64,000 bases of DNA, taken from Fulvitalea axinellae. GTDB taxonomy: Bacteria; Bacteroidota; Bacteroidia; Cytophagales; Cyclobacteriaceae. The DNA is taken from positions 496,001 to 560,000 of the forward strand of contig NZ_AP025314.1 in the NCBI RefSeq assembly GCF_036492835.1, read 5' to 3'. Both the position numbers and the translations under genes were made by a program. Shown here piece after piece: positions 16,806-28,174 of the stretch. Positions within the stretch are counted from its first letter, which is position 1; each line of letters opens with the position of its first letter. The notes under the pieces are model-generated. The model was given only the letters and a program-made list of their open reading frames with translations, searched no databases and was not told the DNA's origin.

Positions 16806-18005
16806 TTATTTCAATGTAGCCAAAGTTGCTTTGATACGCTTCAAAGCTTCCTTAAGGTTTTCTTCCGAAGCGGCGTAAGAGAGACGGATGCAGTTCGGTG
16901 AACCGAAAGCATCGCCAGTTACCGTAGATACGTTGGCCTCTTCCAAGAGGAACATTGCCAAGTCACTGGCATTGTTGATTTCGCGGTCACCGGCTTTTGT
17001 GCCGAAGTAAGCGCTTACGTCCGGGAAGAAATAGAAGGCGCCTTCCGGCATCGGAGATTTTACGCCCGGAATTTCATCGAGCAAACCTTTTACCAAAGCG
17101 CGACGTTCGTGGTAAGCGTCCGCCATTACCTTAACAGAAGACTGGTCGCCCGAGATAGCCTCGATAGCCGCGCGTTGCGCAATTGAGCAGATACCCGAAG
17201 TAGTCTGTCCCTGAAGTTTAGAACAAGCCTTTGCAATCTCAACAGGAGCGCAGATATAACCCACTCTCCATCCGGTCATGGCATAACCTTTCGAGAAACC
17301 GTTTACAGTTACCACGCGGTCGGCCATTCCGTCTACGGCGGCGATGCTGGCGTGCTTTCCTGTGAAGTTGATGTATTCGTAAATCTCGTCGGCGATTACG
17401 AAGATGTCTTCATACTTCTTCACCACGGCCGCCATGGCTTCCAGCTCTTCCTTCGACCAAACGGCGCCCGTTGGGTTACATGGAGAAGAGAAAATGATGG
17501 CTTTGGTCTTATCCGTGATTGCGGCTTCAAGCTGTTCGGCGCTGGCTTTGAATTCCTGCTCGATAGTGCCTTCCACAACAACGGGAACGCCACCGGCAAG
17601 CTTCACCATATCTACGTAGCTTACCCAGTAAGGGGCGTAGATGATTACTTCGTCGCCCTCGTCGAGAGTTGCCAAAAATACGTTGGAAATAGAGTGCTTA
17701 GCTCCCGACGACACTACGATCTGGTCAGTAGTGCAATCGATTTCGTTTTCGTCTTTGAGTTTCTTAACGATGGCCTCACGCAGTTCTGGGTAGCCCGGAA
17801 CAGGTGGGTATGAGAAAAATTTGCCACTGTCAATCGCGTCTTTAGCGGCGATTTGGACGTTTTCCGGAGTTTTGAAGTCCGGTTCGCCAAGGCTAAGGCT
17901 AATGATGTCTTTGCCTTGTCCTTTCAACTCACGCGCTTTTTGGGCCATTGCGATTGTCGCTGACACTGACAGCGCTTTTACTCGGCTCGATAAGAGATTA
18001 CTCAT
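16806..18005 (-). CDS. Class I aspartate aminotransferase
   Basis: 399 residues, PLP-dependent, moving the amino group between aspartate and 2-oxoglutarate. The fold-type I set is complete: SSPCNPTGAVW around 173-183, DEIYE at 206-210, and NGFSKGYAMTGWRVGY with the PLP lysine at 239, plus the late Arg in NCIRLSYA that binds the substrate carboxylate. Length and motifs fit the thermostable-type AspAT subgroup (AatA/AspC-like), which can be broad in amino donor. It is a single gene with its own upstream AT-rich region. Confidence 0.92.
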   Translation of the reverse strand: MSNLLSSRVKALSVSATIAMAQKARELKGQGKDIISLSLGEPDFKTPENVQIAAKDAIDSGKFFSYPPVPGYPELREAIVKKLKDENEIDCTTDQIVVSSGAKHSISNVFLATLDEGDEVIIYAPYWVSYVDMVKLAGGVPVVVEGTIEQEFKASAEQLEAAITDKTKAIIFSSPCNPTGAVWSKEELEAMAAVVKKYEDIFVIADEIYEYINFTGKHASIAAVDGMADRVVTVNGFSKGYAMTGWRVGYICAPVEIAKACSKLQGQTTSGICSIAQRAAIEAISGDQSSVKVMADAYHERRALVKGLLDEIPGVKSPMPEGAFYFFPDVSAYFGTKAGDREINNASDLAMFLLEEANVSTVTGDAFGSPNCIRLSYAASEENLKEALKRIKATLATLK

Positions 18006-18239
18006 GGGTACAAGGAGTTATGCTTTCGCTATTACGAATATGATTATTGAACGGCAAATTAAATAATTATAAAGAGAAAGGCACTTTTAGGATAATAAAA
18101 TATTGAATAATCAGACAAAACAGTTGATTCTATTGTATTGAAAAAGGCGTTTTGTTAGGAATCACCTAATAAAACAAGAGATTTATTGCGCTTGTAGAAT
18201 TGAAGTGCCGAACTGTTTTCATACGTACTTTACCCTGTT

Positions 18240-18857
18240 TTAGAAGCTGGTTTCATAGCTTCTTCGGCCCAAAATACTACGGCCCAAAGTAACCTCATCA
18301 GTGTATTCCAGTTCGCCCCCAATAGGTACACCACGGGCGATTACGCTGACTTTGATATCGTATTCCTTCAGTTTTTTCGTAACATAAAAGCCAGTTGTGT
18401 CACCTTCCATAGTGGGGCTCAGCGCCAAAATCACTTCCCGGATTTCTCCTTCCGATTTCTCGATTCTTCGGATAAGCGAGTCGATATTCAGCTCTCCGGG
18501 CCCGATTCCTTCGATCGGAGCGATGACACCGCCCAAAACATGGTAACGCCCGAGATATTGGCCCGTATTTTCGATTGCCAGTACATCGGGTGCGTCTTCC
18601 ACTACGCAGATAATACCAGTTTCCCGCTTTGACGAGGAGCAGATTGTACACACGGGTTCGTCCGAAATGTTGTGGCATTCGTCACAATAGCGGATCTCGT
18701 TCCGGACTTTCACCAAAGCTTCAGCCAAGCTTTCGGTTTCTTTACTGTCTCGTTTTAGGATGTTGAGCACCAGTCTAAGCGCGGTTTTTTTACCGATGCC
18801 CGGAAGTTTCGCCATCTCCAAGACGGCGTTTTCTATTAGTTTGGAAGGAAATTGCAT
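18240..18857 (-). CDS. recR: Recombination protein RecR
   Basis: 205 residues. Acts with RecO (and RecF) to load RecA on gapped DNA. Visible: helix-hairpin-helix LPGIGKKTALRL at 18-29, a four-Cys zinc finger (C58, C61, C70, C73), then a Toprim domain with VVEDAPDVLAIE and LSPTMEGDTT. Full family length. Third gene of a tight operon: only 1 base separates it from clpS upstream. Confidence 0.96.
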   Translation of the reverse strand: MQFPSKLIENAVLEMAKLPGIGKKTALRLVLNILKRDSKETESLAEALVKVRNEIRYCDECHNISDEPVCTICSSSKRETGIICVVEDAPDVLAIENTGQYLGRYHVLGGVIAPIEGIGPGELNIDSLIRRIEKSEGEIREVILALSPTMEGDTTGFYVTKKLKEYDIKVSVIARGVPIGGELEYTDEVTLGRSILGRRSYETSF

Positions 18858-18858
18858 C

Positions 18859-19128
18859 TCAATGAATTTTCGCGTCGATGCCCGCTTCGCAAATTGCGTC
18901 CCGCATCGGCTTCAGCGTCTCGTAAGCGCCCTTTTTTACGCAGTATTTACCTTTGGTATGAATAATCCAAGCGCACTGTTCCGCTTGTTCGGCGGTATGT
19001 TTGCATACTTTTACCAAGGTGTTGATGACATGGTCGAAGGTGTTGTAGTCGTCGTTGTAGATCATCAAATCCCTAGTGATATCGCTGATTAGCTCTTCGA
19101 GTACTAGCTCTTCGAGTTCCGTGGTCAT
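18859..19128 (-). CDS. clpS: ATP-dependent Clp protease adaptor ClpS
   Basis: 89 residues. Delivers N-end-rule substrates to ClpAP. The family core is visible: IYNDDYNTFDHVI around 23-35 (the Asn-Asp-Asp pocket that grips the N-terminal residue), followed by the AEQAEQCAWIIHTKG helix. It overlaps the upstream lpxH-like gene by 4 bases (ATGA), indicating translational coupling, and is followed 1 base later by recR. Confidence 0.92.
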   Translation of the reverse strand: MTTELEELVLEELISDITRDLMIYNDDYNTFDHVINTLVKVCKHTAEQAEQCAWIIHTKGKYCVKKGAYETLKPMRDAICEAGIDAKIH

Positions 19129-19937
19129 GTTGTTTCGTTTAATGTTGCGATTTTGAAATCACCCTCGGGTTCGAAAGCTTCAAACTTTAGGGCTTTGCCG
19201 TCAAAAGCGATATAACGGCAATGTTTTAACCATTCGCCCAAGTTAATGTATCGGGCATTTTTTCCTACCGGAATATCCATTGGCAGGTGCCGGTGGCCGA
19301 ATATATAGAAATCGTGATGCTCTTTGATTTCCTCTTCTTGGCAAAACTGGTAGATCCACTCGTCTTTACCGTGGAACACCTCGTCGTGGCCGGCGTTGCT
19401 GGCCCGGCTGTCTTTGGACCAAGCTCCGGCTATGCCAATACCCAAGTTGGGGTGAAGCCTAGCGAAGGCCCATTGACAGAGTTTGTTGGCGAAGATCCGT
19501 TTCAGCATTTTATACTTACGGTCGCCGGGGCCAAGGCCGTCGCCGTGACCGGTCATGAATTTGGTTCCGTTGACAGTGAAGCTGACATTTTCCCGATGGA
19601 CGGGAATACCGAACTCCGTGGGGAAATAATCGAACAGCCACATGTCGTGGTTGCCAATAAATATGTGAATAGGAATGCCGGCGTCACTTAATTCGGCCAG
19701 TTTCCCTTGAAAACGCACGAATCCCTTCGGTATTACGGTTTTATATTCAAACCAGAAATCGAAGATGTCACCGAGCAGAAATATTGCGTGGGCGTCGTGG
19801 CGGACAGAGTCCAGCCAACGGACGATTTTGTCTTCTCTCTTACGGCTACTCTTATAATCCGGAGTTCCAAGATGGAAATCGGAAGCGAAGTAGATCTTCT
19901 TACCTTCGGGTATATCGGCGATGTCCAGGCTTAGCAT
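19125..19937 (-). CDS. lpxH: UDP-2,3-diacylglucosamine hydrolase-like metallophosphoesterase
   Basis: 270 residues. Probable lipid A step, removing UMP from UDP-2,3-diacylglucosamine at the membrane face. Metal-binding motifs of calcineurin-like phosphoesterases are all present: ASDFHLG near 15-21, LLGDIFDFW near 54-62, GNHD near 114-117, TGHGDG near 153-158 and FGHRHLP near 228-234. Somewhat longer than E. coli LpxH; the gene name rests on family resemblance. First gene of the operon with clpS and recR. Confidence 0.85.
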   Translation of the reverse strand: MLSLDIADIPEGKKIYFASDFHLGTPDYKSSRKREDKIVRWLDSVRHDAHAIFLLGDIFDFWFEYKTVIPKGFVRFQGKLAELSDAGIPIHIFIGNHDMWLFDYFPTEFGIPVHRENVSFTVNGTKFMTGHGDGLGPGDRKYKMLKRIFANKLCQWAFARLHPNLGIGIAGAWSKDSRASNAGHDEVFHGKDEWIYQFCQEEEIKEHHDFYIFGHRHLPMDIPVGKNARYINLGEWLKHCRYIAFDGKALKFEAFEPEGDFKIATLNETT

Positions 19938-19960
19938 GGTCGCTCAATTTACAAAACACA

Positions 19961-19992
19961 AAAAAATCAGACGCGGAAAGCGTCTGATTTTT
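19961..19992 (-). terminator. Terminator of ftsH
   Basis: A 12-13-bp stem (aaaatcagacgc / gcgtctgatttt) with a 4-5-base loop and T run on the minus strand, just after the ftsH stop. It lies only 24 bases upstream of the next minus-strand start. Confidence 0.85.
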
Positions 19993-20015
19993 AATGAAAT
20001 AAATATTATTAAAGA

Positions 20016-22091
20016 TCAGGAGTCCTGCTCTTGGTCATTTTTAGTCGAGTCCTCGTCAGACTTTTTGTTTTCTTCACTCTTACTTTTGACCTCTTTGCCG
20101 TTGGTTTCCGGAGTTTCCTCTTTCTTAGGGTTCCTGTCGCCGTTGGTGTAGGCCTGGTAAGTGGTTTGTTTAGCGAAAGGTCGCTTACCAATCAGGCTTT
20201 CGAGATCAGACTGGAAGATGACTTCCTTAGCCAAAAGCTCTTCTGCCAAGATCTCAAGCTCTTTGCGTTTTTCGGTCAAAAGCTTAAGCGTGCGCTGGTA
20301 TGCGCTTTCAATGATTTTGTGCGCTTCCTTATCGATCATCTCGGAAGTCGCTTCAGAATACGGCTTGTTGAAGTTGTATTCGGACTGTTTCGAGTCGTAG
20401 AAAGAAACGTGACCGATTTTCTCGTTCATACCGTAGATGCTGACCATGCCGTAAGCGCTCTTGGTTACGCGTTCCAAGTCGCTAAGGGCTCCAGTGGAGA
20501 TTTTTCCGAAGATGAGTTCTTCAGCCGCACGACCGCCGAGTGCCATACACATCTCGTCAATCATTTGGTCTGTTTGGTAGAGGAACTGTTCCTTAGGCAG
20601 GTATTGGGCATAACCCAAAGCCGCTACACCACGAGGGACGATACTTACCTTTACCAATGGATCTGCATGCTCAAGGAACCAGCCCGCAATGGCGTGCCCG
20701 GCTTCGTGGTACGCTACAATCTTCTTCTCTTCAGGAGAAATGATCTTGTTTTTCTTCTCCAGTCCACCAATTACCCTGTCGATGGCGCTGTAGAAGTCGT
20801 CCAAAGTGACAGAATCCTTGTTGTGACGGGCGGCGATAAGCGCGGCCTCGTTACAAACGTTTGCGATTTCGGCACCTGCGAATCCCGGCGTTTGGGCCGC
20901 AAGTTGCTTAGGCTCCACATCTTTCCCGATTTTAACCTTTTTGAGGTGAACTTTGAAGATCGCCTCACGGCCGTTAATATCTGGTTTATCGATAGATATC
21001 TGACGGTCGAAACGTCCCGGGCGCAAGAGCGCTTGGTCAAGAACGTCAGGACGGTTAGACGCAGCCAAGATGATCACGTGAGTGTCGGTTGCGAAACCGT
21101 CCATCTCTACGAGAAGGGCATTCAGCGTATTCTCGCGTTCGTCATTCGAGCCAGGCATCTGGCCTTTGCCACGCATACGGCCAATGGCGTCGATCTCATC
21201 GATAAAGATGATGCAAGGGGCCTTTTCTTTGGCTTGTTTGAAAAGGTCGCGGACACGGGCGGCGCCCACACCTACGAACATTTCCACGAAGTCTGAACCT
21301 GACAGTGACAGGAACGGTACGCCAGCCTCGCCGGCTACGGCTTTGGCAAGCAATGTTTTACCTGTGCCGGGAGAACCGACAAGCAGAGCGCCTTTGGGGA
21401 TTTTGCCACCAAGGCGGGTGTATTTTTCCGGAGTTTTCAGGAAATCGACAATCTCCTGAACTTCTTCTTTCGCTTCGTCGAGGCCCGCAACGTCGTTGAA
21501 TGTCGTCTTAACGCTGTTTTCGGCTTCGAACATCTGGGCTTTGGATTTGCCGATGTTGAAGATTTGGCCACCCGGACCTCCTTGGCCGGACATGCGGCGC
21601 ATAAGGAACCAGAAAACGACGAGCATCAGGATCAGGAATCCGTAATTGGCCAAGAATGACAGGAACCCCATGCGCTCTTCAGGCGTGATATCGATTCTGT
21701 CTTTGGCTGGCTTGGCGTCTTCGATGGTGCGAAACCGTTTTTCGAAATCATCCCAAGTAAGGACTTTGAGATAATATTGCGGTCCTTCGTCCAAACCGAA
21801 GGGAGAACGGTTTTTGTCCAGTTCCTTATTTTCCTCCTTCTTAAGCGCGTCTTTCTTCAGAAAAATCTCGACGAGATCCTGGTTTTTTACGGCCACCACT
21901 TTCTGTATCTCGCCTTTTTCGAGCATTTGCTCGAATTTGGTTTGTGAGATAGGCTGGGCGCTGTTGCTACTATTAAACCAAGTCAGGCCGAAGACTAGCA
22001 AGAGAAGGGCTACAATCACCCAAACCTGCATGTTGGGTTTTTGCGGAGTTTTTGGCACGATTCGTTTCTTGTTGTTCGATTCTTCTGCCAT
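20016..22091 (-). CDS. ftsH: ATP-dependent zinc metalloprotease FtsH
   Basis: 691 residues. Membrane-anchored AAA+ protease that removes misfolded and regulatory proteins. Membrane helices at about 22-40 and 143-165 enclose a periplasmic part; Walker A GSPGTGKT 239-246, Walker B IIFIDEID 294-301, SRH region, then the zinc site HEAGH in the second half. The last 40 residues are highly charged (Lys/Glu/Asp) and probably flexible. Follows rsfS with a 70-base gap, likely one transcript. Confidence 0.97.
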   Translation of the reverse strand: MAEESNNKKRIVPKTPQKPNMQVWVIVALLLLVFGLTWFNSSNSAQPISQTKFEQMLEKGEIQKVVAVKNQDLVEIFLKKDALKKEENKELDKNRSPFGLDEGPQYYLKVLTWDDFEKRFRTIEDAKPAKDRIDITPEERMGFLSFLANYGFLILMLVVFWFLMRRMSGQGGPGGQIFNIGKSKAQMFEAENSVKTTFNDVAGLDEAKEEVQEIVDFLKTPEKYTRLGGKIPKGALLVGSPGTGKTLLAKAVAGEAGVPFLSLSGSDFVEMFVGVGAARVRDLFKQAKEKAPCIIFIDEIDAIGRMRGKGQMPGSNDERENTLNALLVEMDGFATDTHVIILAASNRPDVLDQALLRPGRFDRQISIDKPDINGREAIFKVHLKKVKIGKDVEPKQLAAQTPGFAGAEIANVCNEAALIAARHNKDSVTLDDFYSAIDRVIGGLEKKNKIISPEEKKIVAYHEAGHAIAGWFLEHADPLVKVSIVPRGVAALGYAQYLPKEQFLYQTDQMIDEMCMALGGRAAEELIFGKISTGALSDLERVTKSAYGMVSIYGMNEKIGHVSFYDSKQSEYNFNKPYSEATSEMIDKEAHKIIESAYQRTLKLLTEKRKELEILAEELLAKEVIFQSDLESLIGKRPFAKQTTYQAYTNGDRNPKKEETPETNGKEVKSKSEENKKSDEDSTKNDQEQDS

Positions 22092-22161
22092 TTATACTTC
22101 TTTAGGATAAAAATTTTTTTGTTTCTAAAGGATAACGTAAACGCGGATTTTTGGTTTTCCT

Positions 22162-22539
22162 TTAATCCTCTGCCTGGATCCTCTTGATCACGGCGTCTCC
22201 CCACAACCCTTCGAGGTTGAAAAACTCCCTGCGTTCCGTTTTCATAATGTGCGCGACCACGTTTACGTAGTCCAGCAAAATCCATTCGCGGTTTTCGGTT
22301 CCTTCCCTGTGCCAAGGGTCCTCGTTGGCGCCCTTGTATATAGCTTCGTCCACGGATTTGGCCACGGCTTCCACTTGGGTGTCGGAGCTGGCGGAAGAGA
22401 TCACGAAAAAGTCTGCCACGGCACCTTTTACGTTACGCAAATCCATTACCACAATGTCGGATGCTTTCTTTTCCAACATACCCAACACCGCCAAATCCGC
22501 GAGTTTTTCCGAATTTACCAATTCCTTTTTTTCTTCCAT
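22162..22539 (-). CDS. rsfS: Ribosomal silencing factor RsfS
   Basis: 125 residues. Binds ribosomal protein L14 and blocks 50S-30S joining under starvation. Family features: ASDIVVMDLRNVKGAVADFFVI in the first half (split here by helix and strand), SASSDTQVEAVAKSVDEA, and WILLDYVNVVAHIM near residue 90-103. Divergent from birA, with about 40 bases between the starts; upstream of ftsH. Confidence 0.93.
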   Translation of the reverse strand: MEEKKELVNSEKLADLAVLGMLEKKASDIVVMDLRNVKGAVADFFVISSASSDTQVEAVAKSVDEAIYKGANEDPWHREGTENREWILLDYVNVVAHIMKTERREFFNLEGLWGDAVIKRIQAED

Positions 22540-22580
22540 GTCTTGTTTCTAAATTGCGGCGTAAAATTAAAGAAATTTCG

Positions 22581-23348
22581 TTGCATAAAATATTCAGCCA
22601 TACATTATTTCCGGGAGGCGCTCTGTATGAGCTTCCTGAGTGCGATTCTACCAACAGCGTGGCCAACGAGTTGATACGCCAAGGGAAAGCCCGCCACGGC
22701 GACGTGGTGGTGGCCGTAGCCCAAACGGCCGGCCGAGGCCAACGCGGAAACGGATGGGAATCCGGGCCTGGCCAAAACCTTACGCTTTCGCTGACTGTTT
22801 CTCCGGATTTTATCCAAGTTACCGAGCAGTTCGACCTGAGCGTTCTCACGGCGTTGTCTATCCGCGATTTGCTGGTTTCTTACTTCCCCCCTGAATGGGT
22901 AAAGGTGAAGTGGCCGAATGATGTTTACGTTGAGTCGGGAAAAATATCCGGAACTTTGATCGAAAATACGCTGAAAGGCCGTGAAATCGATTTCGCCGTG
23001 GTCGGAATTGGCCTGAATGTGAACCAGCGAGACTTCCAAACGCCGAACGCGGTATCTATGGCTTCTCTTTGCGGGCAGGAATTCGATCTGAACGAGATAA
23101 TGGGCGGATTGTGCCGAAACTTTGCCCGACGTTTTGTGGAAGCGGAACGTGGCGGGACCGAAAGCCAGTTGCGGGAGTATTTGGATTGTTTGTATTGGAT
23201 CGGCGAAGCGAGAAAATTTCGAAATACAGCCACTGGGGAAGTGTTTGAAGGAACGATAACCGGCGTGGGCCCAATGGGAGAACTTAAAATGAAAATTCGG
23301 AACGTTGAGCGCCTTTTTGACGTAAAGGGAGTGGAGTTTCTTGCTTGA
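22581..23348 (+). CDS. birA: Biotin--[acetyl-CoA-carboxylase] ligase, catalytic type
   Basis: 255 residues from a TTG start at 22581. A longer open frame exists upstream, but it would overlap rsfS on the other strand and adds sequence unlike the family, so TTG is preferred. Attaches biotin to carboxylases. Visible: CDSTNSVANELI near 19-30, AGRGQRGNGW near 51-60 (biotin and ATP loop), VKWPNDVYV near 109-117 and GIGLNVNQ. There is no N-terminal DNA-binding domain, so it should not be a repressor. Divergent from rsfS. Confidence 0.88.
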   Translation: MHKIFSHTLFPGGALYELPECDSTNSVANELIRQGKARHGDVVVAVAQTAGRGQRGNGWESGPGQNLTLSLTVSPDFIQVTEQFDLSVLTALSIRDLLVSYFPPEWVKVKWPNDVYVESGKISGTLIENTLKGREIDFAVVGIGLNVNQRDFQTPNAVSMASLCGQEFDLNEIMGGLCRNFARRFVEAERGGTESQLREYLDCLYWIGEARKFRNTATGEVFEGTITGVGPMGELKMKIRNVERLFDVKGVEFLA

Positions 23349-23489
23349 TCAAATAAACTTTTTGAGTTGACATATCTGTGTTACCAATACCCGGGGCTTT
23401 TCTCGGTATCTGAATAGAACGAAAACAAAAATGCCGGAAATGATTTTGCGAATCCTTGCAGATTGTTACCGGCGGATAAGTTAAAAACC

Positions 23490-24797
<1,308 letters not shown>

Positions 24798-24833
24798 TAG
24801 CGGAGCGCTCTGTCGCTTATTTTATATAGAATG

Positions 24834-24872
24834 AAAAACGGCCGGATTCGTATGAATCCGGCCGTTTCTTTA
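24834..24872. terminator. Bidirectional terminator between ahcY and hemH
   Basis: A perfect 14-bp stem (aaacggccggattc / gaatccggccgttt) with a 4-base loop and A/T runs on both sides, between convergent genes. Confidence 0.9.
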
Positions 24873-24900
24873 TCGTCAATTTCAGCTTTGCGCTCGCTGA

Positions 24901-25935
24901 TTATGATTTTTCCAGAATGATCTGCTTTAGGCATTCAACCCAATCCGGATGAGCGTTTAGGCTAGGGACCAAATCCCAGACTTCTCCTCCTGCATGCTCA
25001 AATTCCTCTTTGAATTCGTCTCCCACCTCGATAGTCGTTTCCAGACAATCGGCAACGAAAGCCGGGGAGAACGCCAACACTTTTTTCTGTCCAGATTTCG
25101 CCAAACTTTCGATCACGTCTTCGGCGTAAGGCTGAATCCACGGCTCTTTGCCTAATCGCGATTGGAAACAGATCGTGTATTTCTCTTCGGGAATTCCCAT
25201 GGCTTCGGCCAAAAGCCTTGTGGTGGCAAAGCATTGGGCACGGTAGCAGTATTGGTTTTTCTTATTGATATTCGAACAGCATTTCTCCGATAGCTTGCAG
25301 TAGCCGTCTACCGAAGCCTTGCGAATCTGTCTTTCCGGCAATCCGTGGTAGCTGAACACGTAATGGTCGTATTCTTTTTTGTTGATATGAGAAGAGGCTA
25401 CGGAAGCCCAAGCCTTAACGAACAGCTCCTTGTCGTAAAATTGGTTGACAAATCGGATGGAAGGAATGACTTGCCATTTTTTGATAATGCTGTTTACCTT
25501 TTCGACAACCGAGCCGGTAGTGGCCGAAGCGTATTGCGGAAATAGTGGCAGGACGATTATCTCGCTTACATTCTTTGATCGGAGATATTCCAAGCCGGAC
25601 TCGATGCTCGGCGACTGGTACCGCATGGCGAGAGCGAATTCGTAGCCTGAAAGCTCCGAATCGTTTTTCAGAGCATTCACAACATCTTCTCCGTAGAACA
25701 TTAGGGGCGAGCCACGGTCTTCCCAAAGCTCGGCGTACGTTTTGGCGGACTTCGGAGCCCTGAACGGAGCGATGATCAGGTTTACGAGCGCCCATCTGGA
25801 AAGAAACGGGATGTCGATTACCCGCCCGTCCATAAGGAACTCACGCAGGTATTTTCTTACATCGGGAGTTTTCGGGCTATCGGGAGTTCCGAGGTTTACG
25901 ACGAGTACTCCTTTTTTTATGTTCGACTTAGCCAT
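24901..25935 (-). CDS. hemH: Ferrochelatase
   Basis: 344 residues. Inserts ferrous iron into protoporphyrin IX. Visible: VVNLGTPDSP near 12-21, LREFLMDGRVID near 29-40, SYHGLPERQ near 193-201 with the catalytic His, and the late stretch SPAFVADCLETTIEV holding the second active-site Glu. A cluster of Cys (CKLSEKCC and CYRAQC) between 210 and 240 recalls the region that differs between ferrochelatase groups. Separated from psd upstream by a terminator, so probably its own unit. Confidence 0.95.
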   Translation of the reverse strand: MAKSNIKKGVLVVNLGTPDSPKTPDVRKYLREFLMDGRVIDIPFLSRWALVNLIIAPFRAPKSAKTYAELWEDRGSPLMFYGEDVVNALKNDSELSGYEFALAMRYQSPSIESGLEYLRSKNVSEIIVLPLFPQYASATTGSVVEKVNSIIKKWQVIPSIRFVNQFYDKELFVKAWASVASSHINKKEYDHYVFSYHGLPERQIRKASVDGYCKLSEKCCSNINKKNQYCYRAQCFATTRLLAEAMGIPEEKYTICFQSRLGKEPWIQPYAEDVIESLAKSGQKKVLAFSPAFVADCLETTIEVGDEFKEEFEHAGGEVWDLVPSLNAHPDWVECLKQIILEKS

Positions 25936-25995
25936 GTTTAGGATTTTCTCAGGTCAATTGTGCGGTAAATATAGGGAAAAACCCTTGCCATTGGA

Positions 25996-26025
25996 AAAAG
26001 AAAAAGCCCGTCGTGAAACGGGCTT
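25996..26025 (-). terminator. Terminator of psd
   Basis: Stem aagcccg / cgggctt with an 8-base loop; on the minus strand it is followed by a T-rich run. Lies 33 bases after the psd stop. Confidence 0.75.
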
Positions 26026-26057
26026 CGTAAAGTCTTTGTTTTGGCCTAAGGCTTCTT

Positions 26058-26723
26058 TTATTCCGGCAGGCGGGCGATAATCGTTTTCCCTCCTTTGGTC
26101 TTTTGCTGAAGGTCAACCACTACTTTGGCGTCTTTCGGCAAGAAGATGTCAACCCTTGATCCGAATTTGATGAAACCGAATTCGTTGCCTTGTTCGGCCG
26201 TGTCGCCTTCTTCCACATACCAGCGAATCCTTCTGGCCATTGCTCCGGCGATCTGTCTTACGAGAACTTCCACTCCGTTTTCACGCTCGATTACCATAGT
26301 GGTACGCTCGTTTTCGGTACTGGCTTTCGGGTGCCATGCCACGAGGTATTTGCCGGCGTGGTACTTAAACATTTTCACGAGTCCGCTGATAGGGAATCGG
26401 TTGTTGTGTACGTTCAGAGGAGACATGAAGATCGAAACCTGCTTGCGTTCCTCTTTGAAATATTCGTCTTCGTAAGTATTCTCAATCACTACAACTTTAC
26501 CGTCCGCTGGTGCGAGGACGCACTGTTCGTCTTGGCAAACTTTGATCTTCGGACGGCGGAAAAATTGCAGAACGAGTAAGAAAAGTACGCCGCTAAGCAA
26601 CAGTGTAATGTCGGCAGCCAAGGCTACTGACGGGAAAAAATGGCGGATGCCTATGTTGGCGGCTATCAGGATTACTAACAAATAAAGCAGTAAAGATCTA
26701 CCTTCCTTATGAATTGTCATCAT
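26058..26723 (-). CDS. psd: Phosphatidylserine decarboxylase, short form
   Basis: 221 residues from the ATG at 26723 (a second ATG follows directly); further upstream starts add unlikely sequence. Converts phosphatidylserine to phosphatidylethanolamine at the inner membrane. Two N-terminal hydrophobic segments (about 9-28 and 33-50), then APADGKVV near 71-78, MSPLNVHNNR near 101-110 and the self-cleavage site GSR in FIKFGSRVDIF, where the Ser becomes the pyruvoyl group. The short form is the one found in many non-enteric bacteria. Confidence 0.9.
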   Translation of the reverse strand: MMTIHKEGRSLLLYLLVILIAANIGIRHFFPSVALAADITLLLSGVLFLLVLQFFRRPKIKVCQDEQCVLAPADGKVVVIENTYEDEYFKEERKQVSIFMSPLNVHNNRFPISGLVKMFKYHAGKYLVAWHPKASTENERTTMVIERENGVEVLVRQIAGAMARRIRWYVEEGDTAEQGNEFGFIKFGSRVDIFLPKDAKVVVDLQQKTKGGKTIIARLPE

Positions 26724-26790
26724 TGTCGAGAATAAACGTGTTTTTAGGTTCTGTTCGGCAGTGTAACGGGCGAAGTTATAAAAATTATGC

Positions 26791-26829
26791 CTAAAAATAA
26801 AAAACAAGCGCCTACATCGAGGCGCTTGT
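26791..26829 (-). terminator. Terminator of gdhA
   Basis: Perfect 9-bp stem (acaagcgcc / ggcgcttgt), 8-base loop, T-rich run on the minus strand, 26 bases after the gdhA stop. Confidence 0.85.
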
Positions 26830-26854
26830 GTATTTCTAAGAATTTGAATCGATG

Positions 26855-28135
26855 TTAGAATCCGCCACGGAACTCGTACGCTTTGGCGATTTTGTCAACG
26901 GCCACGATGTATGCGGCGATACGCATTGGCACGTTGTATTTTTTAGAAGTTTCGTACACGTGGTTGAACGCGGCGCGGATAGTTCTGTCCGAACGGCGGT
27001 TCACGCGTTCGCGAGTCCACTTATACCCCAGGCGGTTTTGAACCCACTCGAAGTAAGAAACCGTAACGCCACCGGCGTTAGCCAAGATGTCCGGAGCCAC
27101 CATAATGCCTTTTTCGTTGATGATAGCATCGGCTTTGGACGATGTAGGGCCGTTTGCGCCTTCCACTATCAGGCGGGCTTTTACTTTGTCGGCGTTATGT
27201 CTAGTGATAACGTCTTCCGTCGCAGCCGGAACAAGTACGTCAACAGCCAAGGTGAGCAAGTCTGGCCCCGGGATTTGTTCCGCCCCTGGGAAGCCTTCCA
27301 ACATGCCGTTGTTCTTGTTGCGGTATTCGATAGCTTGCTTGATATCGATGCCTTTTTCGTTGTAATAAGCACCGCTGATATCACTTACCGCCACGATTTG
27401 GGAACCGCGTTCTTCCAACAACAAAGCGGCGTGAGAGCCTACGTTACCGAAGCCTTGTACAGCTACAGTGGCTTTGTAAGGGTTGATCTGGAGTTTTTCC
27501 ATTGCGGCAAGCGCCGAAATCATTACTCCACGGCCTGTAGCCTCTTGGCGTCCAAGCGACCCCCCGAGGAACAGGGGCTTGCCGGTAACTACAGCGGTTA
27601 CGGTTTTGCCTTGGTTACGCGAGTATTGGTCCATCAGCCAAGCCATTTCCCTTGGGCCTGTGCCCATGTCCGGAGCCGGAATGTCTTTGTCGGGCCCGAA
27701 AACGTCGTTCATTCCTGTAGTGAAAGCTCTCGTAAGACGCTCGATCTCACCGGCCGACATATTGCGGGGATTGCAGCGAATACCGCCTTTGGCTCCTCCG
27801 TACGGAATGTCTACTACGGCGCATTTCCAGGTCATCCAAGCAGCCAAAGCCTTTACCTCATCGAGGTTCACTCCCATGTCGAAACGGATGCCACCTTTGG
27901 TAGGCCCCAAGATCTTGGAGTGGATAACTCGGTATCCTTCAAACACTTCGATCCTTCCGTCATCCATAGTGATGGGAAGAGAGACGATCACTTGCTTGTC
28001 CGGGGTTTTCAGGATGTTGTACAACTCATCGCTGATTCCCAGTATTTGCGCCGCCAAGTCGAAACGGGACATCATCGACTCGAATGGGTTTTCCTTATCC
28101 TTAATAGGAGCGGGTTCAATGTACGCCATAATCAA
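26855..28135 (-). CDS. gdhA: Glutamate dehydrogenase
   Basis: 426 residues. Interconverts glutamate and 2-oxoglutarate plus ammonia. Visible: GGIRFDMGVNLDEVKALA near 85-102, PYGGAKGGIR with the catalytic Lys near 115-124, DIPAPDMGTG near 155-164, and the Rossmann loop VQGFGNVGS near 230-238. The length fits the 420-residue hexameric group rather than the 450-residue NADP biosynthetic group. Follows cdsA on the same strand with an 81-base gap that contains an 11-bp palindrome. Confidence 0.94.
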   Translation of the reverse strand: MIMAYIEPAPIKDKENPFESMMSRFDLAAQILGISDELYNILKTPDKQVIVSLPITMDDGRIEVFEGYRVIHSKILGPTKGGIRFDMGVNLDEVKALAAWMTWKCAVVDIPYGGAKGGIRCNPRNMSAGEIERLTRAFTTGMNDVFGPDKDIPAPDMGTGPREMAWLMDQYSRNQGKTVTAVVTGKPLFLGGSLGRQEATGRGVMISALAAMEKLQINPYKATVAVQGFGNVGSHAALLLEERGSQIVAVSDISGAYYNEKGIDIKQAIEYRNKNNGMLEGFPGAEQIPGPDLLTLAVDVLVPAATEDVITRHNADKVKARLIVEGANGPTSSKADAIINEKGIMVAPDILANAGGVTVSYFEWVQNRLGYKWTRERVNRRSDRTIRAAFNHVYETSKKYNVPMRIAAYIVAVDKIAKAYEFRGGF

Positions 28136-28174
28136 TCTTATAAAAACGGAGATGTTTTCTGGCGCTAAATTATA

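Noticed and set aside
22461..22580. N-terminal extension of BirA by 40 residues
   Set aside because: It would overlap the rsfS start on the other strand, is Pro-rich and unlike the family; a TTG at 22581 gives a normal protein.
26852..28168. 438-codon plus-strand frame over gdhA
   Set aside because: Antisense of a complete glutamate dehydrogenase; no family features.
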